Shown piece after piece: positions 1 through 7,606 of a stretch of 64,000 nt of DNA. The translations under genes and the position numbers were made by a program. Numbering within the stretch: the first letter of the stretch is position 1; the number at the start of each line of letters is the position of its first letter. The notes below the pieces were generated by a model. It was not told the DNA's origin. It made no database searches and saw only the letters and a list, made by a program, of their open reading frames with translations. Source of the stretch: JACKAQ01 sp965227145 (GTDB lineage: Bacteria; Calditrichota; Calditrichia; RBG-13-44-9; J075); assembly GCA_965227145.1 (NCBI GenBank), contig OZ245730.1, positions 372,001-436,000 of the forward strand, written 5' to 3'.

Positions 1-1
1 A

Positions 2-1114
2 ATGATGCAGGAAATCGGTTTTTGCAACGGTATCGAAAATTATTCCCGGCACATCACCGGACGCAACGCGGGCGATCCCGGGTTTGCGCTGCTGGATTTT
101 TTCCCGGAAAATTATCTGATGTTCGTGGATGAATCGCACCAAACCCTGCCGCAAATTCGCGGTATGTATTTTGGCGACCGCTCCCGCAAAGAAACGTTGG
201 TGGACTACGGTTTCCGGCTGCCCAGTGCGCTGGACAACCGCCCGCTGAAATTCGATGAATTTATGCAGCACATCAACCAGATCATTTTTGTTTCGGCAAC
301 GCCGGCGGCGCTGGAAATTGAGCTGAGCAAAGGCGAGGTGGTTGAGCAGGTCATTCGCCCGACCGGATTGATCGATCCGGAAATCGAAGTTCGCCCGACC
401 AAAGGGCAAATTGACGATCTCATCGAGGAAATCCGGGTGCGCATCGAAAAAGGCGAACGCGTACTGGTGCTCACGCTCACCAAACGCATGAGCGAGGATC
501 TTACGGATTATCTCAAAGGAATGGGCATCAAAGTGCAATACATCCACTCCGAAATTGATGCGTTGGAACGGGTGGATTTGCTCCGCAATTTGCGACTGGC
601 GGAACATGATGTGCTGGTTGGCATCAACCTGCTGCGGGAAGGGCTGGACTTGCCGGAGGTCTCGCTGGTGGCGATTTTGGATGCGGATAAAGAGGGATTT
701 TTGCGATCGGAAGTATCGCTGCTGCAGATTGCCGGACGCGCTGCGCGAAACTCGAACGGATTGGTGATCATGTACGCCGATAAAATCACCAAAGCGATGA
801 AAACAACCATCGACGAAACCGCCCGCCGTCGGGAAAAACAAGTCGAATACAATACTGAGCACGGCATAACACCGACCACGGTTTACAAAACGGTGGACGA
901 AATTATGCAAGCCACAGCCGTTGCGGATGTGCGCGGGCGTTACAAAACCAAAGGCGAAACGAACAATTTCGAAATGCCGGACGAATTTTCTGCGTTGGAG
1001 CTGATCGACCGGTTGGAAAAAGAAATGAAAACCGCGGCTGCCAGCCTGGAATTTGAAAAAGCAGCCCAAATTCGCGATGAGATTTTAAAACTCAAAGGAA
1101 AGATAGGTAAATGA
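2..1114 (+). CDS. uvrB: UvrABC excinuclease subunit B, C-terminal part (5' truncated by window edge)
   Basis: This is the DNA-damage-verifying helicase-like subunit of nucleotide excision repair. The reading frame is open to the left edge, so the first part of the protein (including Walker A) lies outside the window and base 2 is not a true start. Visible UvrB hallmarks are the CNGIENYSRH segment, the DESH box, LPSALDNRPLKF, the motif V/VI region DVLVGINLLREGLDLPEVS and GRAARN, and a C-terminal UVR domain (last about 40 residues, FEKAAQIRDEI) that binds UvrC. The motif VI approach reads SLLQIAGRAARN where E. coli has SLIQTIGRAARN, a mild substitution. The stop overlaps the next start (ATGA), so translation is probably coupled to the SDR gene. 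The identification is very secure. Confidence 0.97.
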   Translation: MMQEIGFCNGIENYSRHITGRNAGDPGFALLDFFPENYLMFVDESHQTLPQIRGMYFGDRSRKETLVDYGFRLPSALDNRPLKFDEFMQHINQIIFVSATPAALEIELSKGEVVEQVIRPTGLIDPEIEVRPTKGQIDDLIEEIRVRIEKGERVLVLTLTKRMSEDLTDYLKGMGIKVQYIHSEIDALERVDLLRNLRLAEHDVLVGINLLREGLDLPEVSLVAILDADKEGFLRSEVSLLQIAGRAARNSNGLVIMYADKITKAMKTTIDETARRREKQVEYNTEHGITPTTVYKTVDEIMQATAVADVRGRYKTKGETNNFEMPDEFSALELIDRLEKEMKTAAASLEFEKAAQIRDEILKLKGKIGK

Positions 1115-1815
1115 AAAATAGAGTAGTTGTTATCACCGGAGGAAACGGCGGGCTGGGAAAAGCCGTTGTCCAACGATTTTGGGATACGGGGGCGAAAATT
1201 ATCGCGCCGGTTACTTCCCAAAAAAGCGCGGCGGAATTGACCGCGTTTTTGGGCAGCGATGAGCGGCTGCAAACGATCGAAGCCGATCTCACAGATTCCG
1301 CTTCGGTGAAATCGCTGTTCTCCCAAATCGACGAAGAATATGGGCGTTGCGATGTGCTGGCGCATCTCGTCGGCGGATTTTGGATGGGCGGCGACATCAA
1401 CGAAACACCGTTTTCCCAATTTGAGAAGATGATCCGGTTGAATTTGTTCACCGCATTTTTGTGCGCCCGTTCCGCATTCGGGATGATGAAAGACGCCCGT
1501 TCCGGCAAAATCTTTACCGTTGCGGCGCGTGCGGCGCTGGAATTGCCGGCCGGAATGGCGGCTTACACCACCAGCAAAGCGGCGTTGCTGGCGTTCACGG
1601 AATCGCTGGCGAAAGAGGGCGCGCCATACGGCGTTCAATCCAACACTATTTTGCCGGGCGTAATCGACACACCGGCGAACCGCAAATCCATGCCCGAAGC
1701 CAATTTCGATAACTGGGTGACACCGGAGCAAATCGCCGAAGTCATTCTTGCGATGGCCCAACCGGGCATTACCGAGGTAACCGGGTCGTCGGTAAAGGTT
1801 TATGGAAAATCGTAA
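1111..1815 (+). CDS. Short-chain dehydrogenase/reductase (SDR) family oxidoreductase
   Basis: The 234-residue protein is the usual length for a classical SDR. The N-terminal Rossmann motif TGGNGGLG (about residues 9-16) binds NAD(P). The catalytic YxxxK pair is present as YTTSK near residue 151, and the following segment LAFTESLAKEGAPYGVQSNTILPG is typical. The usual catalytic Ser upstream of the Tyr is not obvious: the region reads FTVAARAALELP. Substrate cannot be predicted. It overlaps uvrB by 4 bases (ATGA) and the next gene begins inside its 3' end, so it is in an operon with a repair gene and a TPR gene, without an obvious functional link. Confidence 0.9.
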   Translation: MKNRVVVITGGNGGLGKAVVQRFWDTGAKIIAPVTSQKSAAELTAFLGSDERLQTIEADLTDSASVKSLFSQIDEEYGRCDVLAHLVGGFWMGGDINETPFSQFEKMIRLNLFTAFLCARSAFGMMKDARSGKIFTVAARAALELPAGMAAYTTSKAALLAFTESLAKEGAPYGVQSNTILPGVIDTPANRKSMPEANFDNWVTPEQIAEVILAMAQPGITEVTGSSVKVYGKS

Positions 1816-3397
1816 TCAACGGATGAATGTTCATTATATGTTGCAAAAATTTGTCATTTGGCTGGCGATTTTGGGATTCGCTGCAACGGGTATCGCACAG
1901 GCGGATAGCCCGGTAACCCTTCAATTGGACAGCCTGCTGCGCACCGGAAAAGAGCAAATCTACCGGCTCGATTTTCGCGATGCAGAACGCACATTTCGCT
2001 TCACGCAGCGGCAATTTCCCGAACAACCGCACGGCTATATTTTCGAAGCGTATATTTCCGCGCTGGTGTATTCGATGGATCAAAGCAACGATTCGCTGGC
2101 GGAAGCGCTAAACCGCCAAGTCAGCAAAGCGCTGGAGGTTGCCGAGGCATTTAAAGATCGCGATGATAAAAATCCTGAAGCGTATTTTTATCTCGCGCTG
2201 GGCAACGGCATCGATGCGCTGTATCATGTGATCAACCGCAGTTTTATCAAAGGTTATTGGAGCGGGCGCAAAACCAAATCCAATCTCGAAAAAGCCACCC
2301 AACTCGATCCCCAATATTACGATGCCTATTTCGGGCTCGGGCTGTTCCATTATTATGCGGATTTGTTGCCGGGAATGCTCAAACTGATTGCCGGAGTGCT
2401 CGGCTTTGACGGGGATCGCGTGCTCGGGCGAAACGAGGTGTACATGGCGGCATCACGCGGGACGTTTTTCCGGATCGAAGGCGAGTTCATGTATTACTCG
2501 ATCGGCTATTTTCTGGAGGGCGAAAAAAGCCGTTCCATCCGCGCGCTGAAGCAATTGTATCGCCAATATCCCACCAATATGGCGTTGGGGTTGATCATTG
2601 CGTATCACTATCGCCGCAGCGGCTATATGGAAAAATGCATTGAATATTGCAAACAATTTGACGACCAGTACAGCGATTATCTGCCGCAACTCACCAACGT
2701 TCGCTATTACAATATTGGCGTCGCCAATTACGATTTGAATCGTTTCGAGAAAGCGGATTCGCTGTTCAAAGCGCTGGAAAATTTGCCCACCCGGAAATCG
2801 CGCTACTATCGCGCGGCGATGAATTATTATCGCGGACACATCGCAGATTTACGGTTCGATCGCGAAACGGCGATGGCCTATTATTCGAAAATTCCCGACG
2901 AACAGCAGGAAAGCTACTGGTTTATGAATGCGGCAATGCACCGCAGATTTCCGATGGATTCGCTGCAATACCGTTTTTTTGTCGCGGAAAATATGCTAAA
3001 CAGTCGCCAGTTTGATAAAAGCATCGCCGCAAGCGAAGCGCTCAAACGCAATATCGACAGCGGGCAGCGCAGCACCAATCCATTTTTGCAACAATTGGTT
3101 GAAAATTTGCTGGCGCGGCAGTATCATTACCGGCGAAAGATGGACGAGGCTGGAAAATTGTTTGCGTCAATCTACAAAAATCTGGACAATGTGGATGACA
3201 AATATCAGCAAAGCTGGCTGCTCATCCATTACGGGCGCTATTTGCGCGACGCGAAACAGCACGATCGCGCCATCGAAATTTTTGAACAGGCGGGAAGCCT
3301 GGATGATGATTTCACGAAAATTATCTGCGAACGCGAAAAATTTGTGACCAAACGACAACAACAAAATAAATCTACCGAAGACGACGACGAAGAGTGA
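1802..3397 (+). CDS. Exported tetratricopeptide-repeat protein
   Basis: The 531-residue protein has a hydrophobic N-terminal stretch (FVIWLAILGFAATGIAQA) that looks like a signal peptide. It is followed by helical repeats with TPR character: FRDAERTFRFTQRQFPEQP, a segment with YYDAYFGLGLFHYY, NRFEKADSLFKALENLPTRKSRY, and HDRAIEIFEQAGSLDDDFTKI near the C-terminus. The last residues are acidic (TEDDDEE). It probably acts in the periplasm as a protein-interaction scaffold. The start overlaps the SDR gene by 14 bases; a second ATG at 1823 would shorten the N-terminus by 7 residues and is equally possible. It ends 4 bases before purD, so co-transcription is likely. No specific function is recognised. 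Confidence 0.85.
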   Translation: MENRNQRMNVHYMLQKFVIWLAILGFAATGIAQADSPVTLQLDSLLRTGKEQIYRLDFRDAERTFRFTQRQFPEQPHGYIFEAYISALVYSMDQSNDSLAEALNRQVSKALEVAEAFKDRDDKNPEAYFYLALGNGIDALYHVINRSFIKGYWSGRKTKSNLEKATQLDPQYYDAYFGLGLFHYYADLLPGMLKLIAGVLGFDGDRVLGRNEVYMAASRGTFFRIEGEFMYYSIGYFLEGEKSRSIRALKQLYRQYPTNMALGLIIAYHYRRSGYMEKCIEYCKQFDDQYSDYLPQLTNVRYYNIGVANYDLNRFEKADSLFKALENLPTRKSRYYRAAMNYYRGHIADLRFDRETAMAYYSKIPDEQQESYWFMNAAMHRRFPMDSLQYRFFVAENMLNSRQFDKSIAASEALKRNIDSGQRSTNPFLQQLVENLLARQYHYRRKMDEAGKLFASIYKNLDNVDDKYQQSWLLIHYGRYLRDAKQHDRAIEIFEQAGSLDDDFTKIICEREKFVTKRQQQNKSTEDDDEE

Positions 3398-3401
3398 CAA
3401 C

Positions 3402-4664
3402 ATGAGAATTTTAGTGATTGGCAGCGGCGCGCGGGAACACGCCATTTGCTGGAAAATCCGGCAAAATCCCGAAGTTGAGAAAATTTATTGCGTACCCGGC
3501 AACGGCGGCATCGCGGAAATTGCCGAATGCCCGCCCGTTTCTGCGGTGGATTTCCGGCAACTCGGGCGGTTTGTCTGGGAAAACAGCATCGATTTTACGA
3601 TAGTGGGACCGGAGCAACCGCTGGTAGATGGCATTGTGGATTATTTTCAGGCGCAGGGCTATCCCGTTTTTGGCCCGAACGCCGCCGCATCGCAATTGGA
3701 GGGCAGCAAAATTTTCACGAAACGACTGTTGGCGAAATACGATATTCCCACTGCCGAATACCGCGAATTTGACGTTGCGGCAGATGCGCTGACATATTTG
3801 AACAGTCTGCCGGAACAGCCCATCGTTGTGAAAGCCGACGGCCTGGCTGCCGGGAAAGGCGCCATCGTTTGTCCGGATTTGGCGGCTGCAAAAACAGCTA
3901 TCGACGAAATGATGACCCAGCGCGTGTTCGCGGATGCCGGTTCGCGGGTGGTCATCGAGGAATTTATGACCGGCGAAGAGTGCAGCATTTTCGTGATCAC
4001 CGATGGCAAAGATTACGTGACGCTCACACCCGCACAGGATTTCAAACGTGCACTGGACGGCGATAACGGCAAAAATACCGGCGGAATGGGCAGTTACGCA
4101 CCAACGCCATTTTTGACGGAAGCGCTGAAAAAACAGGCGGTTACGCGAGTCATCGAACCAACGCTGGATGCGCTCCGACGCGAAGGCATCGATTATAGCG
4201 GCGTGCTCTATTGCGGGCTGATGCTCACCAAAGACGGACCGAAAGTGGTGGAATTCAACTGCCGGTTTGGCGATCCGGAAACGCAGGTAGTGCTGCCGCT
4301 GCTCAAAACCGATCTGCTGGAAATCATGCAGGCAGTCACCCGGAAAGAGTTGGGCAAGCTGAATGTTGAATTGCACGATCGCCACGCAGCGTGCGTCGTT
4401 CTCGCCTCCGGCGGTTACCCTGATGCGTACGAAAAAGGCAAAATTATCACCGGATTGGATGCACTGGGCAGCGATGTGATGGCGTTTCACGCCGGAACAG
4501 CGCTGGACGGCGGTAATCTCGTCAGCAACGGTGGACGAGTTTTGGGCATCACTGCCACCGGAAATTCGCTGGCAGAAGCGATTGAAACTGCCTATCGCGG
4601 TGTGGAAAAAGTGCATTTCGAGGGCATGCATTTCCGGACGGATATTGCTAAACGCGCGTTGTAG
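3402..4664 (+). CDS. purD: Phosphoribosylamine-glycine ligase (GAR synthetase)
   Basis: This enzyme catalyses the ATP-dependent joining of glycine to 5-phosphoribosylamine in de novo purine synthesis. At 420 residues it is full length. Family motifs include the N-terminal GSGAREHA nucleotide loop, PGNGGIAE, VGPEQPLVDGIVD, the ATP-grasp core VVKADGLAAGKGA (about residues 142-154), EEFMTGEECSIF, FKRALDGDNGKNTGGMGSYAPTP and the metal-binding VVEFNCRFGDPETQVVLP. It follows the TPR gene by 4 bases at the end of a four-gene plus-strand run. No other pur genes are in the window. Confidence 0.97.
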   Translation: MRILVIGSGAREHAICWKIRQNPEVEKIYCVPGNGGIAEIAECPPVSAVDFRQLGRFVWENSIDFTIVGPEQPLVDGIVDYFQAQGYPVFGPNAAASQLEGSKIFTKRLLAKYDIPTAEYREFDVAADALTYLNSLPEQPIVVKADGLAAGKGAIVCPDLAAAKTAIDEMMTQRVFADAGSRVVIEEFMTGEECSIFVITDGKDYVTLTPAQDFKRALDGDNGKNTGGMGSYAPTPFLTEALKKQAVTRVIEPTLDALRREGIDYSGVLYCGLMLTKDGPKVVEFNCRFGDPETQVVLPLLKTDLLEIMQAVTRKELGKLNVELHDRHAACVVLASGGYPDAYEKGKIITGLDALGSDVMAFHAGTALDGGNLVSNGGRVLGITATGNSLAEAIETAYRGVEKVHFEGMHFRTDIAKRAL

Positions 4665-4691
4665 TCGCCGCGAAATTTTGGGTTTAACAAA

Positions 4692-4768
4692 GGAGATCCC
4701 TGCCTTCGCAGGGATGACAGCATTGTGTTTCGAGTCATTGTCATTCCTGCGAAGGCTGGAATCCCCCG
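4692..4768. repeat. Inverted pair of short palindromic repeats (REP-like)
   Basis: Two copies of a roughly 25-nt element lie head to head. The first has an 8-bp perfect stem, ATCCCTGC-CTTC-GCAGGGAT (4696-4715). The second, at 4743-4762, has ATTCCTGC-GAAG-GCTGGAAT with one mismatch. The reverse complement of the second matches the first at most positions, so the pair can also fold as one long hairpin. Elements of the form GTCATTCCTGCGAAnGCAGGAATC are widespread intergenic REP-type repeats. It sits just after purD and may also act in mRNA 3'-end stability or termination. Confidence 0.75.
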
Positions 4769-4938
4769 CATCAATTGGCACAACATTCGTTCGTCATTTC
4801 CAAAATCTGCAACGTTTTTCCTGCCACGTAATCCCTATCACAAAAATGTAGTATTTTCTCAATATTTTTGGCGTTGTTCCGATGATAAATTGATTACAGC
4901 TACATAACTAAAGAATTGACGCTTCAGGGAGATATTGT

Positions 4939-5859
4939 ATGAAAATTCTCATTACCGGCGGTGCCGGATTTATCGCTTCGAACATTGCGGATCGTTTTCT
5001 GGAATTGGGACACGAAGTGGTCATTGTTGACAATATGATTACCGGGCAGCGCGAAAATATTCCCGCCGCCGCCACATTTTATGAAATGGACATCTGCGAT
5101 CCGGGGATCAAAAACGTGTTCGAAACCGAACGACCGGACCTTGTTTGCCATCACGCGGCACAAATGGATGTTCGTAAATCGGTTACCGATCCGGCATATG
5201 ATGCAAATGTGAACATTCTCGGTACGATTAATTTGTTGCAAAACTGTGTGAAATTTGGCGTAAAAAAATTCAATTTTGCATCCACCGGCGGTGCCATTTA
5301 CGGCGAACAGGAATATTTTCCGGCGGATGAAAAACATGTGAATCAGCCGCTTTCGCCATACGGCATTACCAAACTGGCGTGCGAAAAATACCTCTTTTTC
5401 TACAAAGAAACCCACGGGCTGGATTACACTATCCTGCGTTATGCCAATATTTACGGTCCGCGCCAAAACCCGCACGGCGAGGCTGGCGTTGTGGCTATTT
5501 TCAGCCAGCGGATGCTCCGTGGCGAGCAGCCGTTTGTGAATGGTGATGGCACCCAAACCCGCGATTACGTATTTGTCGGTGATGTGGTAAAAGCCAACGA
5601 GTTGGCGCTCACCAACGGCACCGGCAAAATTTACAATGTCGGCACGGGCATCGAAACGGATGTGAACACCTTGTTCGACACAATCGCGGCACAAATGGAT
5701 CACAAAGTGGAACGCAAACACCGCGAAGGTCAGCCCGGAGAGCAGTTGCGCAGCGTGCTGGATGCTTCGTTGATAAATAAAGAACTTGGTTGGACGCCCA
5801 CTGTCAATTTGGAAGAAGGGTTGCGCCGTACAGTCGAGTTTTTCAGGAAGAAAAAATAG
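4939..5859 (+). CDS. NAD-dependent epimerase/dehydratase, UDP-glucose 4-epimerase-like
   Basis: This is an extended SDR sugar-nucleotide epimerase of 306 residues. It has the N-terminal TGGAGFIAS NAD motif (about residues 6-14), HHAAQMDVRKSV typical of UDP-hexose epimerases, the catalytic YGITK (YxxxK, near residue 147), LRYANIYGPRQ, the substrate-loop DGTQTRDYVFVGDVV and a C-terminal LGWTPTVNLEEGLRRT. These fit a GalE/UDP-GlcNAc epimerase-like enzyme supplying nucleotide sugars for polysaccharides. The exact substrate cannot be assigned. A Shine-Dalgarno-like AGGGAG precedes the ATG. The gene stands alone, between the REP pair and a strong terminator. Confidence 0.9.
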   Translation: MKILITGGAGFIASNIADRFLELGHEVVIVDNMITGQRENIPAAATFYEMDICDPGIKNVFETERPDLVCHHAAQMDVRKSVTDPAYDANVNILGTINLLQNCVKFGVKKFNFASTGGAIYGEQEYFPADEKHVNQPLSPYGITKLACEKYLFFYKETHGLDYTILRYANIYGPRQNPHGEAGVVAIFSQRMLRGEQPFVNGDGTQTRDYVFVGDVVKANELALTNGTGKIYNVGTGIETDVNTLFDTIAAQMDHKVERKHREGQPGEQLRSVLDASLINKELGWTPTVNLEEGLRRTVEFFRKKK

Positions 5860-5886
5860 TAGTGGTTCAAAAGGGATTTAATCTTC

Positions 5887-5917
5887 AGGCGGGTCAAAAA
5901 CCCGCCTTTTTTTATAA
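5887..5917 (+). terminator. Intrinsic terminator after the epimerase gene
   Basis: A GC-rich stem AGGCGGG/CCCGCCT with a short A-rich loop is followed by a run of seven T on the plus strand. It lies 28 bases after the epimerase stop and overlaps the stop codon of the convergent channel gene, so it may also function for that strand. Confidence 0.85.
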
Positions 5918-6772
5918 CTTACCGCCACAAAATTTACAAAAATCTGCATCTGCATCGTGCCCTTCAGCGCTGCACATCGGGCAACTTTGGGTGGAAATCA
6001 CTTGCTGCCGTGGCAGATGCGCCAGCTCCGATGTTACGATACCCGTCGGCACCGCAATGATGCCGTATCCGAGAATCATCACAATCACCGCGAGAAATTG
6101 CCCGAGTGGCGTTTGTGGCGCAATATCGCCATATCCAACGGTCGTTAGCGTCACCACTGCCCAATAAATGCTCCGGGGAATGCTGGTGAAACCCGCTTCC
6201 TCACCTTCAATGAGATACATCAACGAACCGACGATGACGACAACAATCATCACCGCATACAGAAAAACAGCGATTTTCCGGCGACTGGCTTTGAGCGCAG
6301 CACCCAGTTCCGTTGCTGCGGACATATACTGCACCAGTTTCAACACCCGGAAAACCCGCAAAATTCGCAGCAACCGGATCACCAGTAAAAAATGGGTGCC
6401 CGGAAAAATGACGCTGAGATAGGTGGGAATTATCGCCAATAAATCGATGATGCCGTAAAAACTTTTGGCGTATGCCATCGGGCGACCCACACAAATCAGT
6501 CGCAATACATATTCAATCGTGAACAGAATTGTGAAAAACCATTCTGCATTGCGCAGCAAAACACCGTGTTCGAGCCGCACGGATACCACACTGTCCAGCA
6601 GTACCACCACCACACTCAGCAAAATCGCGAGAATCAAAACGAGATCAAACCATTTGCCGAATGGCGTATCCGCTTCGAAAATGACTTCGTGAAGCCGGAT
6701 TTTCCAGCCGGGACTGTTTTCTTTTGGATAAAGTTCAGGTTTTGGTTTTGGCGCAATCAGTTTCTGTTTCAT
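5912..6772 (-). CDS. Voltage-gated-type potassium channel with C-terminal zinc ribbon
   Basis: The 286-residue protein looks like a six-helix ion channel. Hydrophobic segments S1-S3 cover about residues 40-120. An arginine-rich S4 (RLLRILRVFRVLK, about 132-145) suggests voltage sensing. The pore loop carries the K+ selectivity filter TVGYGD (221-226), followed by S6. Unusually, the C-terminus is not an RCK domain but a short CxxC...CxxC zinc-ribbon-like tail (Cys264, Cys267, Cys279, Cys282). An internal Met-free N-terminus rich in Lys and Pro precedes S1. It diverges from mscL across a 342-bp region, so both genes encode membrane channels and may share control. The K+ channel call is firm; the role of the Cys tail is unknown. 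Confidence 0.92.
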   Translation of the reverse strand: MKQKLIAPKPKPELYPKENSPGWKIRLHEVIFEADTPFGKWFDLVLILAILLSVVVVLLDSVVSVRLEHGVLLRNAEWFFTILFTIEYVLRLICVGRPMAYAKSFYGIIDLLAIIPTYLSVIFPGTHFLLVIRLLRILRVFRVLKLVQYMSAATELGAALKASRRKIAVFLYAVMIVVVIVGSLMYLIEGEEAGFTSIPRSIYWAVVTLTTVGYGDIAPQTPLGQFLAVIVMILGYGIIAVPTGIVTSELAHLPRQQVISTQSCPMCSAEGHDADADFCKFCGGKL

Positions 6773-6863
6773 GATTTCTCAAAGGTGATAAGTTTTTGAT
6801 TTTATTTCACTAAAGTCTAACCAAAATACGAATAATTGTCAAGTTGCCGTGCTAAATTTTGGC

Positions 6864-6916
6864 AAACGAAAATCCATTTAGCCATGAGTGATTGAACAGA
6901 AAATGGATATTCGTTT
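6864..6916. repeat. 16-bp inverted repeat, operator or RNA hairpin
   Basis: The left arm AAACGAAAATCCATTT (6864-6879) and right arm AAATGGATATTCGTTT (6901-6916) are complementary at 15 of 16 positions across a 21-nt spacer. A partial third copy (ACATCCATTCA) follows directly. It lies about 90 bp upstream of the channel start and 200 bp upstream of the mscL start, which suits a shared regulatory site. A T-run does not follow it, so it is not an obvious terminator. Confidence 0.7.
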
Positions 6917-6967
6917 ACATCCATTCACAAAAAAATGCAGAATCACCCCGAAAATTTCACATTTTTT

Positions 6968-6996
6968 TTGAATTTCGCAATTACCCGTTGAATAAT
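6968..6996 (+). promoter_or_regulatory. Candidate sigma-70-type promoter of mscL
   Basis: A -35-like TTGAAT and a -10-like AATAAT are separated by 17 bases. Transcription would start near 7003, giving a leader of about 110 nt. Assignment is by eye only. Confidence 0.35.
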
Positions 6997-7114
6997 TGAA
7001 ATTTTATCCGTAAAGTCTCGCCGTAAGGGGTGATGTTCAGGATTTTTTAAATGTCGGATGTTATGGAATAATGAAAGAAAACCTGAACACTATACCAAAA
7101 TGAGGAGATTGCTT

Positions 7115-7546
7115 ATGTGGCAAGAGTTTAAGAAGTTCGCGTTAAAAGGGAATATTTTCGATATGGCTGTCGGTATCATTGTCGGCGCTGCGTTTAGCCC
7201 TATCGTAAAATCGTTTGTGGATGACGTGCTGATGCCGCCCATCGGATTGTTGCTCGGTGGCGTTGATTTTACGGATATGTTTCTCGTGCTGAAGCAGGGT
7301 GCTGCCGCAGCCGGACCATACGCAACTTTGGCAGCCGCCAAAGAGGCCGGTGCGGTTACGATAAATGTTGGCACATTTATTAACACCGTAATCAACTTTT
7401 TGATTATTGGATGGGCTGTATTTATGTTGGTGAAAGGTGCTGCGAAGATGGAAAAGAAAGAAGAAGAAAAACCGGCCGCACCAGCCGCACCGCCGGAAGA
7501 TGTTGTTTTGCTTCGTGAAATTCGCGATGCTTTGAAAGCGAAGTAA
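7115..7546 (+). CDS. mscL: Large-conductance mechanosensitive channel MscL
   Basis: MscL opens under membrane tension to release solutes on hypo-osmotic shock. From the ATG at 7115 the protein is 143 residues, the usual family length, and starts MWQEFKKFALKGN. The conserved N-terminal amphipathic helix and TM1 (FDMAVGIIVGAAFSPIVKSFVDDVLMPPIG) are followed by a periplasmic loop, TM2 (FINTVINFLIIGWAVFMLVK) and a charged cytoplasmic helix with the EIRDALK end. An upstream in-frame ATG at 7058 would add 19 non-conserved residues; GAGGAG at 7102-7107 favours 7115. Confidence 0.97.
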   Translation: MWQEFKKFALKGNIFDMAVGIIVGAAFSPIVKSFVDDVLMPPIGLLLGGVDFTDMFLVLKQGAAAAGPYATLAAAKEAGAVTINVGTFINTVINFLIIGWAVFMLVKGAAKMEKKEEEKPAAPAAPPEDVVLLREIRDALKAK

Positions 7547-7567
7547 GTTGTTGTAAAAGCTTGACCT

Positions 7568-7606
7568 GGAGCGTCTCTGTGATTTGCGCGGGGACGCTCT
7601 TTTTTA
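7568..7606 (+). terminator. Intrinsic terminator after mscL
   Basis: The arms GAGCGTC (7569) and GACGCTC (7593) form a stem, followed by a run of six T. It lies between mscL and the convergent protease gene, whose stop codon it abuts. Confidence 0.75.

Larger units (their letters stand above)
6773..7114. other. Divergent intergenic region between the K+ channel gene and mscL
   Basis: No gene was found in these 342 AT-rich bases. They hold a 16-bp inverted repeat (6864-6916), a plausible sigma-70-type promoter for mscL (6968-6996) and the mscL ribosome binding site. Confidence 0.7.

Noticed and set aside
3411..4781. A 456-codon open frame on the minus strand opposite purD
   Set aside because: It is the mirror of a full-length, motif-complete purD. 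Its composition (runs of F, R, H, Q) is that of an antisense frame and it has no recognisable domain.
4776..4791. TGGCACAACATTCGT upstream of the epimerase gene as a sigma-54 promoter
   Set aside because: The -24 element is perfect, but the -12 position reads GT instead of the invariant GC.
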